A stretch of DNA of 64,000 bases. It comes from DATAGF01 sp963819845. Its GTDB lineage: Bacteria > Actinomycetota > Thermoleophilia > Miltoncostaeales > Miltoncostaeaceae. Under the pieces are notes generated by a model, which saw only the letters and a program-made list of their open reading frames with translations, searched no databases and was not told where the DNA came from. Within the stretch, counting starts at the first letter, position 1. Each line of letters begins with the position of its first letter. The translations under genes were made by a program, and so were the position numbers. The stretch is from the NCBI GenBank assembly GCA_963819845.1, contig CAWFXQ010000013.1, forward strand, positions 496,001 to 560,000. Reading direction: 5' to 3'. Below are positions 33,106-41,795 of this stretch, piece after piece.

Positions 33106-34049
33106 CCGTCCCGGCGCGGCCGCGGACGCTCGTGGTCGGCGCCGGCGCCATCGGGGGGTTCGTCGCCGCGCGGCTCGCCGAGGCCGGCCGCCCGGTCGCC
33201 GCTCTCGCCCGGGGCGCCACGCTCGCGGCCCTCCGCGGCGGGCCGCTGCGCCTCACCGACGGCGGCGCCGAGCGCGAGGTCGCGGTCCCGGCGGTGGAGG
33301 ACGCGGCCGACTGGGCCCCGGTGGAGCTCGCCCTCATCTGCGTGAAGAGCTTCGACACGGCCGTCGCGGCGGCCGGCCTGGCCCCGGCGCTCGCGCCCGG
33401 GGCGGTGGTCCTGTCGCTTCAGAACGGCGTCAACAACCCCGCCGCGATCGCCCGCGCCTGCCCGGGCGCGGCGGTGGGAGGGGTGGCCGTCTACCTGGGC
33501 TGCCAGCGCCTCGGCCCGGCCAGGATCGTGCGGCGGCCCAGCCGTGACCCGTCAACCGGCCGCCTGCGCGACCTCCTCGCCGGCGCCGGAGCGGGGCCTC
33601 CCGGCGAGGCCCTGGCGGCCCTCGCCGCGGATGTCGGGGTGCCCGGCCGCGTCAACGCCTCCGACGAGCGGGCGCTCTGGACCAAGCTCGTCGCCAACGC
33701 CTCCCTCAACACCGTGACCGCGCTGGGGCGCGCCCGGGTGGGCGCCGTCTTCGCCGACCCGCGGGCCGTCGCGCTGATGCTCGCGCTGGGCCGCGAGGTC
33801 GTGGCCGTGGCGCGCGCGCAGGGGATCGACGTGGCCCCCGACGCCGCCGAGGCCTACGTCGCCGACGCCCGCCGGCGCCTGCCGCGCGACGGCGGCTCGT
33901 CCACCCTCTTCGACCTGGAGGCCGGCCGGCGGCTGGAGCGCGACGCGCTCCTGGGCGCGGTCGTGCGCCGGGCCGAGCGCATGGGGGTGCCCGCCCCCGC
34001 CGCCCGCGCCTGCGACGCGCTGCTGCGGCTGCTGGACCCGGCCGGCTGA
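33102..34049 (+). CDS. panE: Ketopantoate reductase-family protein (CTG start proposed)
   Basis: A 315-residue NADP-dependent reductase of the PanE/ApbA fold. The N-terminal Rossmann motif is LVVGAGAIGGFVAARLAEAG; ICVKSFDTAVA carries the nucleotide-site Lys, SLQNGVNN the substrate Asn, and the C-terminal domain has DERALWTKLVANASLNTVTAL and STLFDLEAGRRLERDALLGA. The only NTG codon in frame that keeps the first beta strand is CTG 33102, overlapping the rnhA stop; the next (GTG 33132) begins inside that strand. It is the ketopantoate step of pantothenate synthesis or a related 2-ketoacid reductase. Confidence 0.88.
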   Translation: MTVPARPRTLVVGAGAIGGFVAARLAEAGRPVAALARGATLAALRGGPLRLTDGGAEREVAVPAVEDAADWAPVELALICVKSFDTAVAAAGLAPALAPGAVVLSLQNGVNNPAAIARACPGAAVGGVAVYLGCQRLGPARIVRRPSRDPSTGRLRDLLAGAGAGPPGEALAALAADVGVPGRVNASDERALWTKLVANASLNTVTALGRARVGAVFADPRAVALMLALGREVVAVARAQGIDVAPDAAEAYVADARRRLPRDGGSSTLFDLEAGRRLERDALLGAVVRRAERMGVPAPAARACDALLRLLDPAG

Positions 34050-34084
34050 GGGGCCGCGGGGCGGCGGCCGCCCGCCGGTCGTCC

Positions 34085-34090
34085 TACACT
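34085..34090 (+). promoter_or_regulatory. -10 (TACACT) of leaderless site-2 protease mRNA
   Basis: Six nucleotides from the GTG at 34097. Confidence 0.65.
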
Positions 34091-34096
34091 GGATCC

Positions 34097-35191
34097 GTGA
34101 GGGACAGCTTCTCGCTGGGGACGATCGCCGGCGTCAGGATCGGGCTCAACTGGAGCGTCCTGCTGCTGCTGGCCCTCCTGATGTGGACGCTCGCGACGGG
34201 GGTCTTCCCGGAGACCAACCCGGGGCTCTCCGACAACGCGCACTTCGCCATGGCCGTCGTCGCGGCCCTGGCCTTCTTCGCCTCGATCCTGCTCCACGAG
34301 CTCGGCCACGCGGTGCAGGCGCGCCGCGACGGCATGGAGATCGACGGGATCACGCTGTGGCTGTTCGGGGGCGTCGCGCGCTTCACGGGCATGTTCCCGT
34401 CGCCCGGCGCCGAGTTCCGCATCGCCGTCGCCGGGCCGCTGGTCTCGCTGGCCCTGGGGGGCGGGTTCGTCGGGATCGCCCTCGTGCCCGGGCTGCCGGA
34501 GCCGGTCAACGCCGTCTGCGCCTGGCTCGGCTTCATCAACCTGCTGCTGCTGGCCTTCAACCTGCTGCCCGCCCTGCCGCTCGACGGCGGGCGGATGCTG
34601 CGCGCCGGGCTGTGGCGCTGGAAGGGCGACCTGCGCAGCGCCACGCGCCTGGCCGCGACGGGGGGCAAGTTCATCTCGTTCGGCCTGATCGGCGTCGGCA
34701 TCGCCATGTTCGTCCTGCAGGGGGCCTTCAGCGGCATCTGGCTCGTCGTGATCGGCTGGTTCCTGCTCCAGGCCTCCGCGGCCGAGTCGCGGGCGATCAT
34801 GCGCCGCGACCCGCTCGCCGGCATGCGAGTCGGGGACCTGATGGTGCGCGACCCGGTCACGACGACGCCGGCCGAGACGCTGGCGCGGTTCGTCGAGCGC
34901 ACGGCGTGGGACCAGCGGCATACGGCCTACCCGGTCGTCAACGGGGGCCGGGCCGTCGGCCTGATGCCCTACCGCGTCCTGTCCGAGATCCCGCGCGAGC
35001 AGTGGCCGGAGCGGCGGGTGGGCGAGTGCATGGTCGCCCTCGACCGGCTCCCGACGCTGTCGGCCGACGACGACCTGGGCGCGGCGGTCACCGCGCTGCG
35101 CGGCACCGGCCTCGGGCGCGCGCTGGTCCTCGACGGCGAGCGCCTCGTGGGCCTGCTGTCCATCTCGGACGTCGCCCGCGCCGTCGCCTGA
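34097..35191 (+). CDS. Site-2 protease-type membrane metalloprotease with CBS domains
   Basis: A 364-residue M50 protease. The zinc motif is LLHELGHAVQARRDG (HExxH, residues about 62-76), and the second metal motif is LPALPLDGGRMLRAGLW, with Asp. Four to six membrane helices surround these. The C-terminal third carries a CBS pair (RVGDLMVRDPVTTTPAETLA, AYPVVNGGRAVGLM, and then RRVGECMVAL with GRALVLDGERLVGLLSISD). Substrate unknown; such proteases cleave anti-sigma factors or other membrane proteins and the CBS pair may sense adenylate. It is transcribed alone. Confidence 0.92.
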   Translation: MRDSFSLGTIAGVRIGLNWSVLLLLALLMWTLATGVFPETNPGLSDNAHFAMAVVAALAFFASILLHELGHAVQARRDGMEIDGITLWLFGGVARFTGMFPSPGAEFRIAVAGPLVSLALGGGFVGIALVPGLPEPVNAVCAWLGFINLLLLAFNLLPALPLDGGRMLRAGLWRWKGDLRSATRLAATGGKFISFGLIGVGIAMFVLQGAFSGIWLVVIGWFLLQASAAESRAIMRRDPLAGMRVGDLMVRDPVTTTPAETLARFVERTAWDQRHTAYPVVNGGRAVGLMPYRVLSEIPREQWPERRVGECMVALDRLPTLSADDDLGAAVTALRGTGLGRALVLDGERLVGLLSISDVARAVA

Positions 35192-35203
35192 GCCGGCGCC
35201 GGA

Positions 35204-35509
35204 CTACGGGTGGATGAGCGCGTGCAGCTCGTAGACGCTGACCGCCGGGGGTGAGGGCGGAGGGCCCCCCCGCGCCGAGAGCACGGCGTGGACCGCCGGC
35301 ATCAGCCGGTCGCGCTCGAAGCGCTCGTACGCCTCCCGCGACACCCAGACGTCGAAGACGCGGAAGCCCCCGTCGCCGGTCGTCCCGGCGGTGTGGACGA
35401 TCATCCCCTCCGGCGGCGAGTCCCGCTCGCCCAGCCGCTCGGCGATCGCGTCGTAGTTGCTCGTGTCCTGCCCGCCCGTGGGCCACTCGTGCACCACCGC
35501 GACCGGCAT
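35204..35509 (-). CDS. Small ABM-like (antibiotic monooxygenase fold) protein
   Basis: A 101-residue protein with the dimeric alpha/beta barrel pattern: MPVAVVHEWPTGGQDTSNYD, a helix to GMIVHTAGTTGDGGFRVFDV, then WVSREAYERFERDRLMPAVH. These small proteins act as monooxygenases, haem- or signal-binding or stress proteins; function is not clear. ATG 35509 follows GAGGAGG. It is a separate unit from the gene at 35584. Confidence 0.6.
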   Translation of the reverse strand: MPVAVVHEWPTGGQDTSNYDAIAERLGERDSPPEGMIVHTAGTTGDGGFRVFDVWVSREAYERFERDRLMPAVHAVLSARGGPPPSPPAVSVYELHALIHP

Positions 35510-35583
35510 GGCCGACCTCCTCGTCCGTTCGGTGGGACGAATCTCCCGCAAACCGGCCGTTTCGGCAACCCGGCGGCGGCGCG

Positions 35584-36525
35584 CTAGGACGGCTCGGCGG
35601 CCCGGTCGGCGCGGGCGTCGGCGATGGCCCGGCGGATGCGGAAGTGCCGGAGCATCAGGGCGATGCAGACGAGAGCCAGGGTGGCGTTGACCACGATCAG
35701 GGTGAGCTCCATGCCCGCGCTGAAGGCCAGGATGTCGGTGCGCCCGGCCTCGCCCGCGAGCATCACGACGAGCAGCGCCTGCGTCGGGCCGAGGCCCCCC
35801 GGCGTGGCCGGGAACAGCGCTCCGAGGCTGCCTGCGACCTGCACGATCACCGCGTTCTCGAGGCCGGCGGGCACCGAGAAGGCCGCCAGGAACATCGCCG
35901 CGCCGGCCACCCGGCAGACCCAGCCGAGCGCCTGCCACGGCACGACCCGCGCGAGGTAGCGGGACGGGGTCCTCACGATGGCGAGCCCCTGGCCGAACTG
36001 GCGCCAGAAGGCTCGCACGCGGCGCCCGGCGACGAACGCCGCGACGGCGAGCCCCGCGACGATGACGGCCACGAGCCACCAGTTGCGGAAGGCCCAGGAG
36101 AGGTCGAAGGCCGGGATGTCGGGCAGGCGCAGCCCGGGCAGCACCCCGGCCGAGAGCGCCCAGATCAGCAGGGCGCTGGCCACGACGAAGTCGAAGAGCG
36201 TCTCGGCGACGAGGCTCCCGACCAGCGTCGGGTAGCGCGCCTCCCGGGTCGATCGCTTCATCAGGAACATCTTCACCAGGTCGCCGACCCGGGCCGGGAT
36301 CACCGCGTTCACCCCCACGCCGGCGCAGTAGGCCCCGAACGCGGTGCGGTAGCGGATGCGCTCGGCGGGCAGCGCGGCCCGCAGGATCTGCTGCCACGCG
36401 CGGGATCGCAGCGCCAGGTTGCCGACGCTGAACGCGACCGCGAGCGCGAGGAAGCCCCAGTGGACGGCCGCCAGCCGCTCGCCGAAGGCCTGGACGGCGT
36501 CGATGAAGCTGCGGATGGAGTCCAC
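35584..36525 (-). CDS. Lysylphosphatidylglycerol synthase-like membrane protein (UPF0104)
   Basis: A 313-residue polytopic protein with about eight hydrophobic helices. AFGAYCAGVGVNAVIPARVG, FLMKRSTREARYPTLVGSLV and FPATPGGLGPTQALLVVMLA match the transmembrane flippase half of MprF and its stand-alone relatives (YbhN/AglD family). It probably flips or transports a lipid-linked substrate. It lies 9 nt downstream of metW, though no functional link is obvious. Start GTG 36525. Confidence 0.8.
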   Translation of the reverse strand: MDSIRSFIDAVQAFGERLAAVHWGFLALAVAFSVGNLALRSRAWQQILRAALPAERIRYRTAFGAYCAGVGVNAVIPARVGDLVKMFLMKRSTREARYPTLVGSLVAETLFDFVVASALLIWALSAGVLPGLRLPDIPAFDLSWAFRNWWLVAVIVAGLAVAAFVAGRRVRAFWRQFGQGLAIVRTPSRYLARVVPWQALGWVCRVAGAAMFLAAFSVPAGLENAVIVQVAGSLGALFPATPGGLGPTQALLVVMLAGEAGRTDILAFSAGMELTLIVVNATLALVCIALMLRHFRIRRAIADARADRAAEPS

Positions 36526-36534
36526 GGGCGGGCG

Positions 36535-37128
36535 CTATCGTCGCAGCAGGTAGGCGGCCCCCGCGGCGAGCAGGTTCGGCCGCCGCGCGGCGCGGGGGGG
36601 CGCCGCGCACCCGGCGGCGTCCAGCAGCCGCCGCGCGAGCAGCGTGAGGCTCTCGGCGCGCGCGAGGGCCTCGAAGTCGCGGATCGTGCACAGGTGGATG
36701 TTCGGCGTCTCGTACCAGCGGTAGGGCAGCGTGCGCGTCACGGGCATCCGCCCCCGCGCCAGCAGCTGCGCCCGCAGGCGCCAGTGGCCGAAATTGGGGA
36801 ACGACACGATGCCCAGGCGCCCCACGCGGGTCATCTCCCGCAGGACGACCCGCGGCCGCCGGACGGCCTGGAGCGTCTGGGAGAGCACGACGACGTCGAA
36901 CGAGCCGTCCTCGAACTCGGGCAGGCCGCGGTCGATGTCGGCCTCCACCACCGGCACTCCCCGCTCGACGCAGGCGTGCAGCGCCTCGCGCGACACCTCC
37001 ACCCCCTGCCCGCGGCAGCCGCGGCGCTCGATCAGCTCGGCGAGCAGGTCGCCGTCGCCGCACCCGAGGTCGAGCACCCGCGTGCCGGGCGAGATCATCT
37101 GCGCGACCAGGTCGAGGTCGGCCCTCAC
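36535..37128 (-). CDS. metW: Methionine biosynthesis protein MetW
   Basis: A 197-residue methyltransferase-fold protein. VLDLGCGDGDLLAELIERRG is motif I; GVEVSREALHACVERGVPVVE, DVVVLSQTLQAVRRPRVVL and RVGRLGIVSFPNFGHWRLRA are strongly MetW-like, as are PVTRTLPYRWYETPNIHLCT and DFEALARAESL. MetW partners MetX and is thought to modulate it. The GTG overlaps the metX stop (GTGA), the classic metX-metW pair. Confidence 0.93.
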   Translation of the reverse strand: MRADLDLVAQMISPGTRVLDLGCGDGDLLAELIERRGCRGQGVEVSREALHACVERGVPVVEADIDRGLPEFEDGSFDVVVLSQTLQAVRRPRVVLREMTRVGRLGIVSFPNFGHWRLRAQLLARGRMPVTRTLPYRWYETPNIHLCTIRDFEALARAESLTLLARRLLDAAGCAAPPRAARRPNLLAAGAAYLLRR

Positions 37129-38273
37129 GCCGTGGCGGCGGCGGGGATCCGCTCACGCGCGACCCGGTCGAGGAACGCCGCGACCGTGCGGTGGTACTCG
37201 GGGACCTCCAGCAGGAACGAGTCGTGGCCGTGGGGCGAGGCGACCTCGCGGTAGGTGACGGGGGCCCCGTGGGCGGCGAGGGTTCGGACGATCTCGCGCG
37301 AGTGCCCGGAGTCGAAGCGCCAGTCGCTGTCGAAGGAGATCACCAGGACGTCGGAGGTCATCGCCCCGACGGCCCGTGCCGTGGCGACCGGGTCGGCGAA
37401 GGGCTCGAAGTAGTCCATGACCCGCGACAGGTAGAGGTAGCTGTTGGCGTCGAAGCGGCGCAGGAACGACTCGCCCTGGTGGCGCAGGTAGCTCTCGACC
37501 TGGAAGGCGACGTCGAAGCCGAGCCGCGGGACGTCGCCGTTCTGCAGCCGCCGGCCGAACTTGCGGCGCATCGACTCGGCCGACAGGTAGGTGATGTGCG
37601 CCATCTGGCGGGCGACCGCCAGGCCCCGGTCGGGGCGCACCCCGGCCGCGTAGTAGTCGCCGCCGTGGAAGTCGGGGTCGCTCATGATGGCCGTGCGCGC
37701 GACGGCCGAGAAGGCGATGTTCTGGGCGCTCAGGCGGCTGCTGGCGCAGATCGCCACCGCCGCCCCGAGCTCGTCCGGCCCATCGAGGGCCCACTGCAGG
37801 GCCTGCATGCCCCCGAGCGACCCGCCGATCGCCGCCAGCGGCCGCTCGACGCCGAGGTGGGCGACCACGGCCCGCTGCACCCGCACCAGATCGCGCACGG
37901 TGAAGAGCGGGAAGCGCAGCCCGTAGGGGCGGCCGGTGGCGGGGTCGGTCGAGGACGGGCCGGTGGTGCCCTGGCACCCGCCGAGGAGGTTGGCGCAGAC
38001 GACGAAGAAGCGGTCCGTGTCGAGCGGCCGGCCGGGGCCGATGATGTTGTCCCACCAGCCGCGCCGGCCCGGGTCGCCCTGGTGGCCGGCGGCGTGCGCG
38101 TCGCCGGTCAGGGCGTGGCACACGACCACCGCGTTCGCCCGCGCCGCGTCCAGGCTCCCATAGGTCTCGTACGCGACCTCGACCGGCGCGAGCACCGCGC
38201 CCGAGTCGAGGGCCAGCGGGCGCTCCGCGTCGAAGAGCACCACCGACTGCGTCTCCACGCGCTCCACCGGCAC
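37125..38273 (-). CDS. metX: Homoserine O-acetyltransferase
   Basis: A 382-residue alpha/beta hydrolase-fold acyltransferase that activates homoserine for methionine synthesis. NAVVVCHALTGDAHA is the oxyanion strand, LAAIGGSLGGMQALQWALD contains the nucleophile Ser, and SFDSDWRFDSGHSREIVRTL and HGHDSFLLEVPEYH carry the Asp and His. Acetyl versus succinyl specificity is not provable by eye. GTG 38273 has TAGAGT 6 nt upstream and starts the metX-metW-UPF0104 run. Confidence 0.94.
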   Translation of the reverse strand: MPVERVETQSVVLFDAERPLALDSGAVLAPVEVAYETYGSLDAARANAVVVCHALTGDAHAAGHQGDPGRRGWWDNIIGPGRPLDTDRFFVVCANLLGGCQGTTGPSSTDPATGRPYGLRFPLFTVRDLVRVQRAVVAHLGVERPLAAIGGSLGGMQALQWALDGPDELGAAVAICASSRLSAQNIAFSAVARTAIMSDPDFHGGDYYAAGVRPDRGLAVARQMAHITYLSAESMRRKFGRRLQNGDVPRLGFDVAFQVESYLRHQGESFLRRFDANSYLYLSRVMDYFEPFADPVATARAVGAMTSDVLVISFDSDWRFDSGHSREIVRTLAAHGAPVTYREVASPHGHDSFLLEVPEYHRTVAAFLDRVARERIPAAATA

Positions 38274-38279
38274 CCTCGT

Positions 38280-38285
38280 ACTCTA
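38280..38285 (-). promoter_or_regulatory. -10 (TAGAGT) of leaderless metX mRNA
   Basis: Six nucleotides from the metX GTG. Its first two bases (38285, 38284) are shared with the opposite-strand -10 of the cupin gene, so the two promoters overlap head to head. Confidence 0.65.
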
Positions 38286-38289
38286 TGGT
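38284..38289 (+). promoter_or_regulatory. -10 (TATGGT) of leaderless cupin mRNA
   Basis: Seven nucleotides from the GTG at 38297. RNA polymerase cannot occupy this site and the metX -10 at the same time. Confidence 0.6.
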
Positions 38290-38296
38290 CTGCGCC

Positions 38297-38731
38297 GTGG
38301 AGACCGGGGTCAGCGAGGCGCGTCTCGAGCCCGACGCGGAGGAGCGGTTCATCCCGCTGCGCCGCAGGCTCGGGCTCTCGGCCTTCGGGCTCAACCAGAT
38401 GGTGCTGCGCCCCGGCGAGCGCGGGCGCATCCACCGCCACGAGGCCCAGGAGGAGGTCTACCTCGTCCTGAGGGGCACGCTCACGCTGGAGGTCGAGGGC
38501 GAGGAGCGCGACCTCGGCGAGGGCGCGCTGGCGCGGGTCGGCCCGGACGTCCGCCGGCGCGTGCTCAACCGGGGGCCGGAGCCCTGCGTCGTCCTGGCCA
38601 TCGGCGGCGCGGGCGAGCACGCGGGCCGCGACGGCCTCGCGTACTCCGACTGGGACGACGACGACCCGCGCCCGCCCCAGGAGGTGCCGCTGCCCGACGA
38701 CCTCCCGGCCTCGGAGCTGCGCACCGCCTGA
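38297..38731 (+). CDS. Cupin-domain protein
   Basis: A 144-residue single cupin. The conserved barrel motifs are RGRIHRHEAQEEVYLVLRG (metal His/His/Glu) and LARVGPDVRRRVLNRGPEPC, with GTLTLEVEGEERDLGEGAL between them. Such proteins are small enzymes or sugar/metal binding proteins; the role here is unknown. GTG 38297 is chosen over ATG 38285 because it lies 7 nt after a good -10 and the ATG is within that hexamer. It is convergent with the cyclase gene, 4 bp apart. Confidence 0.85.
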   Translation: METGVSEARLEPDAEERFIPLRRRLGLSAFGLNQMVLRPGERGRIHRHEAQEEVYLVLRGTLTLEVEGEERDLGEGALARVGPDVRRRVLNRGPEPCVVLAIGGAGEHAGRDGLAYSDWDDDDPRPPQEVPLPDDLPASELRTA

Positions 38732-38735
38732 GGGG

Positions 38736-39371
38736 CTACCCCGCCGGCCGCAGCAGCGCCCGGGCCGGCGCGCCGTCGGCGCCCTCGACCCGCAGCGGCA
38801 GGCAGACCAGGTCGTAGCGGCCCGGCGGGGCCGCGCGCAGGTCGAGCCCCTCGACCACGACGACCCCGGCCTCCAGCAGGGCGCGGTGGGTGGGCGCGGG
38901 GTCGCCGCTCGGCGCGATCGACAGGTAGTCGATGCCCAGCAGGCGCACCCCCATGGCGACGAGGGCCAGCGCGGCGTCCTCGGCCACGCCCGCGTAGTCG
39001 CGCGTGAACGCGCCCCGCTCCCACAGGTCGCCGTTGCGCGTGCGCAGCAGCAGCCGCTCGGTGCCGGCCGGGATGTCCAGCGCCGCGAGGGCGGCGGCGT
39101 TGACGTCGCCCGGCGCGGCCGAGGCATCGGCCACGACGGCGGGGCCGACGAGCGCGTCGAGAGGCAGCCGGTCGACCCCGGCGGCACCGTCGATGAAGTG
39201 GCGGGGCGCGTCCACGTGGGTGCCGGTGTGGGTGCCGAGCTCCATGCGGCTGACGTTGGCGAGGTCGCCCCGCGCGATCGCGCTCACGCCCTCCACCCGC
39301 ACGACGGGGTCGCCGTCGTAGACGATCATCCCGGTCCGCACCGGCACGCTGACGTCGATCCAGGCCATCAC
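38736..39371 (-). CDS. Cyclase/kynurenine formamidase-family hydrolase
   Basis: A 211-residue metal-dependent hydrolase. MELGTHTGTHVDAPRHFIDG is the family metal motif (HxGxHxDxP), IDVSVPVRTGMIVYDGDP is the usual N-terminus, and ALVGPAVVADASAAPGDVNA with LLLRTRNGDLWERGAFTRDY complete the fold. Members hydrolyse N-formylkynurenine or close polyketide rings; no kynurenine genes are nearby. GTG 39371 or ATG 39368 is the start. Confidence 0.85.
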   Translation of the reverse strand: MMAWIDVSVPVRTGMIVYDGDPVVRVEGVSAIARGDLANVSRMELGTHTGTHVDAPRHFIDGAAGVDRLPLDALVGPAVVADASAAPGDVNAAALAALDIPAGTERLLLRTRNGDLWERGAFTRDYAGVAEDAALALVAMGVRLLGIDYLSIAPSGDPAPTHRALLEAGVVVVEGLDLRAAPPGRYDLVCLPLRVEGADGAPARALLRPAG

Positions 39372-39423
39372 GCGTAGTGATACCCCACACCGGCCGCGGT
39401 GGCCCGGGGGGCACCGGCCGACG

Positions 39424-39429
39424 TAGGGT
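39424..39429 (+). promoter_or_regulatory. -10 (TAGGGT) of leaderless universal stress protein mRNA
   Basis: Seven nucleotides from the ATG at 39437. Confidence 0.6.
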
Positions 39430-39436
39430 GGGCGCC

Positions 39437-39886
39437 ATGGCCGTCGCCCCGGGCGCCCTCGTGGGCTGCTGCGTCGCCGGGCCCGAGGCGGGGCCCGCCC
39501 TCGACGCTGCGCGCAGCGTGTCCTCGCGGTCGGGAGCGCGGCTGAGCCTGGTGCACGTGGCCGACCCCCCCGGCCGCTTCTCCGGGGGCCGCACCGCGTG
39601 GAGCCCGCCGGAGGACGAGCTGGCCGCGGGCATCGTCGCCGACGCGCGGGCCTGGCTGGAGCCGCTGGCCGCGGCGTCCGAAGGCGCAGAGGCCGTCGTG
39701 CTGCAGGACTCCGACGCCGCCGAGGCGATCATCGCCTGGGCGCGCGCCGAGGGCTGCGCGCTCCTGGTGGTCGAGCCCCGCCGCCGCGGCGTCGCCCGTG
39801 TCCTGGGAAGTGTCACCGCCCGCCTGACGCGCGACGCCCCGTGCGCCGTGCTGGTCATGAGCGACGAGGACGCGGCGGGGACGTAA
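39437..39886 (+). CDS. Universal stress protein-like
   Basis: A 149-residue UspA-fold protein. LVGCCVAGPEAGPALDAARS opens the first strand and helix, LSLVHVADPPGRF is strand 2, and GCALLVVEPRRRGVARVLGSV with TARLTRDAPCAVLVM is the C-terminal ATP-loop strand region, where the usual G-x2-G-x9-G-S/T is only partly kept (GVARVLGSVT). Stand-alone gene, possibly co-transcribed with the hydrolase at 39933. Confidence 0.75.
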   Translation: MAVAPGALVGCCVAGPEAGPALDAARSVSSRSGARLSLVHVADPPGRFSGGRTAWSPPEDELAAGIVADARAWLEPLAAASEGAEAVVLQDSDAAEAIIAWARAEGCALLVVEPRRRGVARVLGSVTARLTRDAPCAVLVMSDEDAAGT

Positions 39887-39932
39887 GCGCGGGGTGACCC
39901 CCGCGTGAGCGCCCGCCGCTTGCCTTCCGCCG

Positions 39933-41795
39933 ATGACCCGCCTCCTCCGACGCCTGGCGCTCGCCGCCCTTCCGGCCGCGGTCGCGCTGGGCGCGCTCTG
40001 CGGCACCGCGGGCGCCGCCTCTCCCCCCGGACCGCTGGTGTCGTGCAAGGAGTACCTCGAGTGCGGGGTCATCGAGGTGCCGCTCGACCGGGCCGACCCG
40101 GCCGCCGGGCGGCTGGAGCTGGTGGTGTCGCGCCTTCCCGCCCGGCGCGGGCAGCGCTCGGGGGGCGCCCTCCTGTTCCTCACGGGGGGGCCGGGCCAAG
40201 CCGGGATCGCGCGCGACTCGAACGATTTCATGCTCGGGCTGCGCCGGGTCACCCAGAACCGCGAGGTGATCGCGGTTGACGTGCGCGGCAGCGGACGGTC
40301 GGGAGCGCTCGGCTGCCCCAGCCTGCAACGCGACGCCCCCGCCGGCCCGAGCGGGGCCGACCCGGTGGCCGACTGCGCGAGCGTCCTCGGGCCGGCCCGC
40401 CGCCACTTCACCACCACCGACATCGTCGCGGACCTCGAGCAGGTGCGCCAGCGCCTGGGCATCGAGCGGTGGGCGGTCGGGGGCGTGTCCTACGGGACCT
40501 ACGTCGCCACCCGGTACGCCCGCGCCCACCCGGAGCGGGTCGAGCGCCTCCTGCTCGACTCGCTCGTGCCGCCCGAGGGGGTCGGCGCGGTGCCGGCCGA
40601 CACCCTGGCCGCCGCCTCGCGCGTCATGCGCGGCCTGGGCCCGGGCGTGCTCGACGACGTGGCGCGCCTGGAGCAGCGCCTCGCCCGGCGCTCCGTCGCC
40701 GGCACGGTGGTCGACCGCCGCGGCGCCCCGCGCCGCGCCGTCATCGGGGGCCCGCAGGACCCCGGCCTGCTCTCCTCGGCCCTCCTCAACGGGGACCTCA
40801 ACCCCGCCATCCGCTCGGCCTTCCCCGCGGCCGTGCGCTCCGCCCTCGACGGCGACTCCACCCTGCTGATGCGGCTCGTCGGCACCGGCCGGGGAGGCTC
40901 GGTCGACGCCACGCAGCTGAGCGGGGGCGCCCTGGTGGCCTCGCTGTGCGGCGACACGGCCCTGCCGTGGAGCACGGCCACCCCGACGGCCGCCCGCACG
41001 GCGATGCTCGACGGCGCGGTGGACGCGGCGCGCGCCGCGGTCCCGGCGAGCCCCTTCTCGCCCGGCTCGGTCGCCGCCCTCAGCACCGCGGGGCTCTGCG
41101 TGACCTGGCCCGAGGCGCCGGGGCCTCCCGCGCTCGCCGGGCTGCCGCCGGTGCCGGTGCTCGTGCTGGCCGGGCGCGACGACGTGCGCACGCCCGTCGA
41201 GAACGCGCGCCGCCTCGCCCGCGAGGCCCCCGGGGTCGAGGTCGTGGTCGCGCCCCATCGCGGCCACTCGCTCCTGGGCGGCGAGGACTGCGCGACCGTG
41301 GCCGTGCGGCGCTTCTTCGCCGGCGCGCCGGCCGGCCGGCCGTGCGCGGGGCTGCGGCCCCTGCTCTCGCCCGCGCCCGAGCCGCCCGCGAGCTACGCGG
41401 AGTTCCGCGCCGGGCTGCCCGACCGCCGCACGGCCACCGCGGTGATCGGCGCGCTCCGCGCGACGCTCGAGGAGGTGCCCCGCGCCGCCCTGCGCGACGG
41501 CCTGCCCACCTCGGGCCTGCGGGGCGGCACGCTCGAGGAGGGCCCGTTCCGGCTCTTCACGTCGACCAACATCGTGCTGAGCCGGTTCTCGTACGTGCCC
41601 GGCGTCCGCGTGTCGGGCTCGATCACCCCCTGCGAGGGGTCCGCCTGCGAGCCGGTGCCGTTCTTCAGCGGCCGCGTGACCGTGCAGACGCCCGCCGGCC
41701 GGGCGACGGCACGGCTGGGCGAGGACCGCGTGCGCATCCTGTTCCCGGGCCGGCCGCCGATCGTCCTGCCCGGGCCCCTGGCGCTCGATCCCTGA
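39933..41795 (+). CDS. Secreted alpha/beta hydrolase with C-terminal TAP-like region
   Basis: A 620-residue exported hydrolase. A signal peptide is clear (RLLRRLALAALPAAVALGAL, cleavage near AGAA, residue about 29). SCKEYLECGVIEVPLDRADP and GGALLFLTGGPGQAGIARDS are typical of the proline iminopeptidase-like tripeptidyl aminopeptidase family of streptomycetes; the nucleophile is VGGVSYGTYVA, the Asp is VLVLAGRDDVRTP and the His is APHRGHSLLGGED. A roughly 130-residue C-terminal domain follows. It probably cleaves peptides or esters outside the cell. Convergent with cls with no gap. Confidence 0.88.
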   Translation: MTRLLRRLALAALPAAVALGALCGTAGAASPPGPLVSCKEYLECGVIEVPLDRADPAAGRLELVVSRLPARRGQRSGGALLFLTGGPGQAGIARDSNDFMLGLRRVTQNREVIAVDVRGSGRSGALGCPSLQRDAPAGPSGADPVADCASVLGPARRHFTTTDIVADLEQVRQRLGIERWAVGGVSYGTYVATRYARAHPERVERLLLDSLVPPEGVGAVPADTLAAASRVMRGLGPGVLDDVARLEQRLARRSVAGTVVDRRGAPRRAVIGGPQDPGLLSSALLNGDLNPAIRSAFPAAVRSALDGDSTLLMRLVGTGRGGSVDATQLSGGALVASLCGDTALPWSTATPTAARTAMLDGAVDAARAAVPASPFSPGSVAALSTAGLCVTWPEAPGPPALAGLPPVPVLVLAGRDDVRTPVENARRLAREAPGVEVVVAPHRGHSLLGGEDCATVAVRRFFAGAPAGRPCAGLRPLLSPAPEPPASYAEFRAGLPDRRTATAVIGALRATLEEVPRAALRDGLPTSGLRGGTLEEGPFRLFTSTNIVLSRFSYVPGVRVSGSITPCEGSACEPVPFFSGRVTVQTPAGRATARLGEDRVRILFPGRPPIVLPGPLALDP

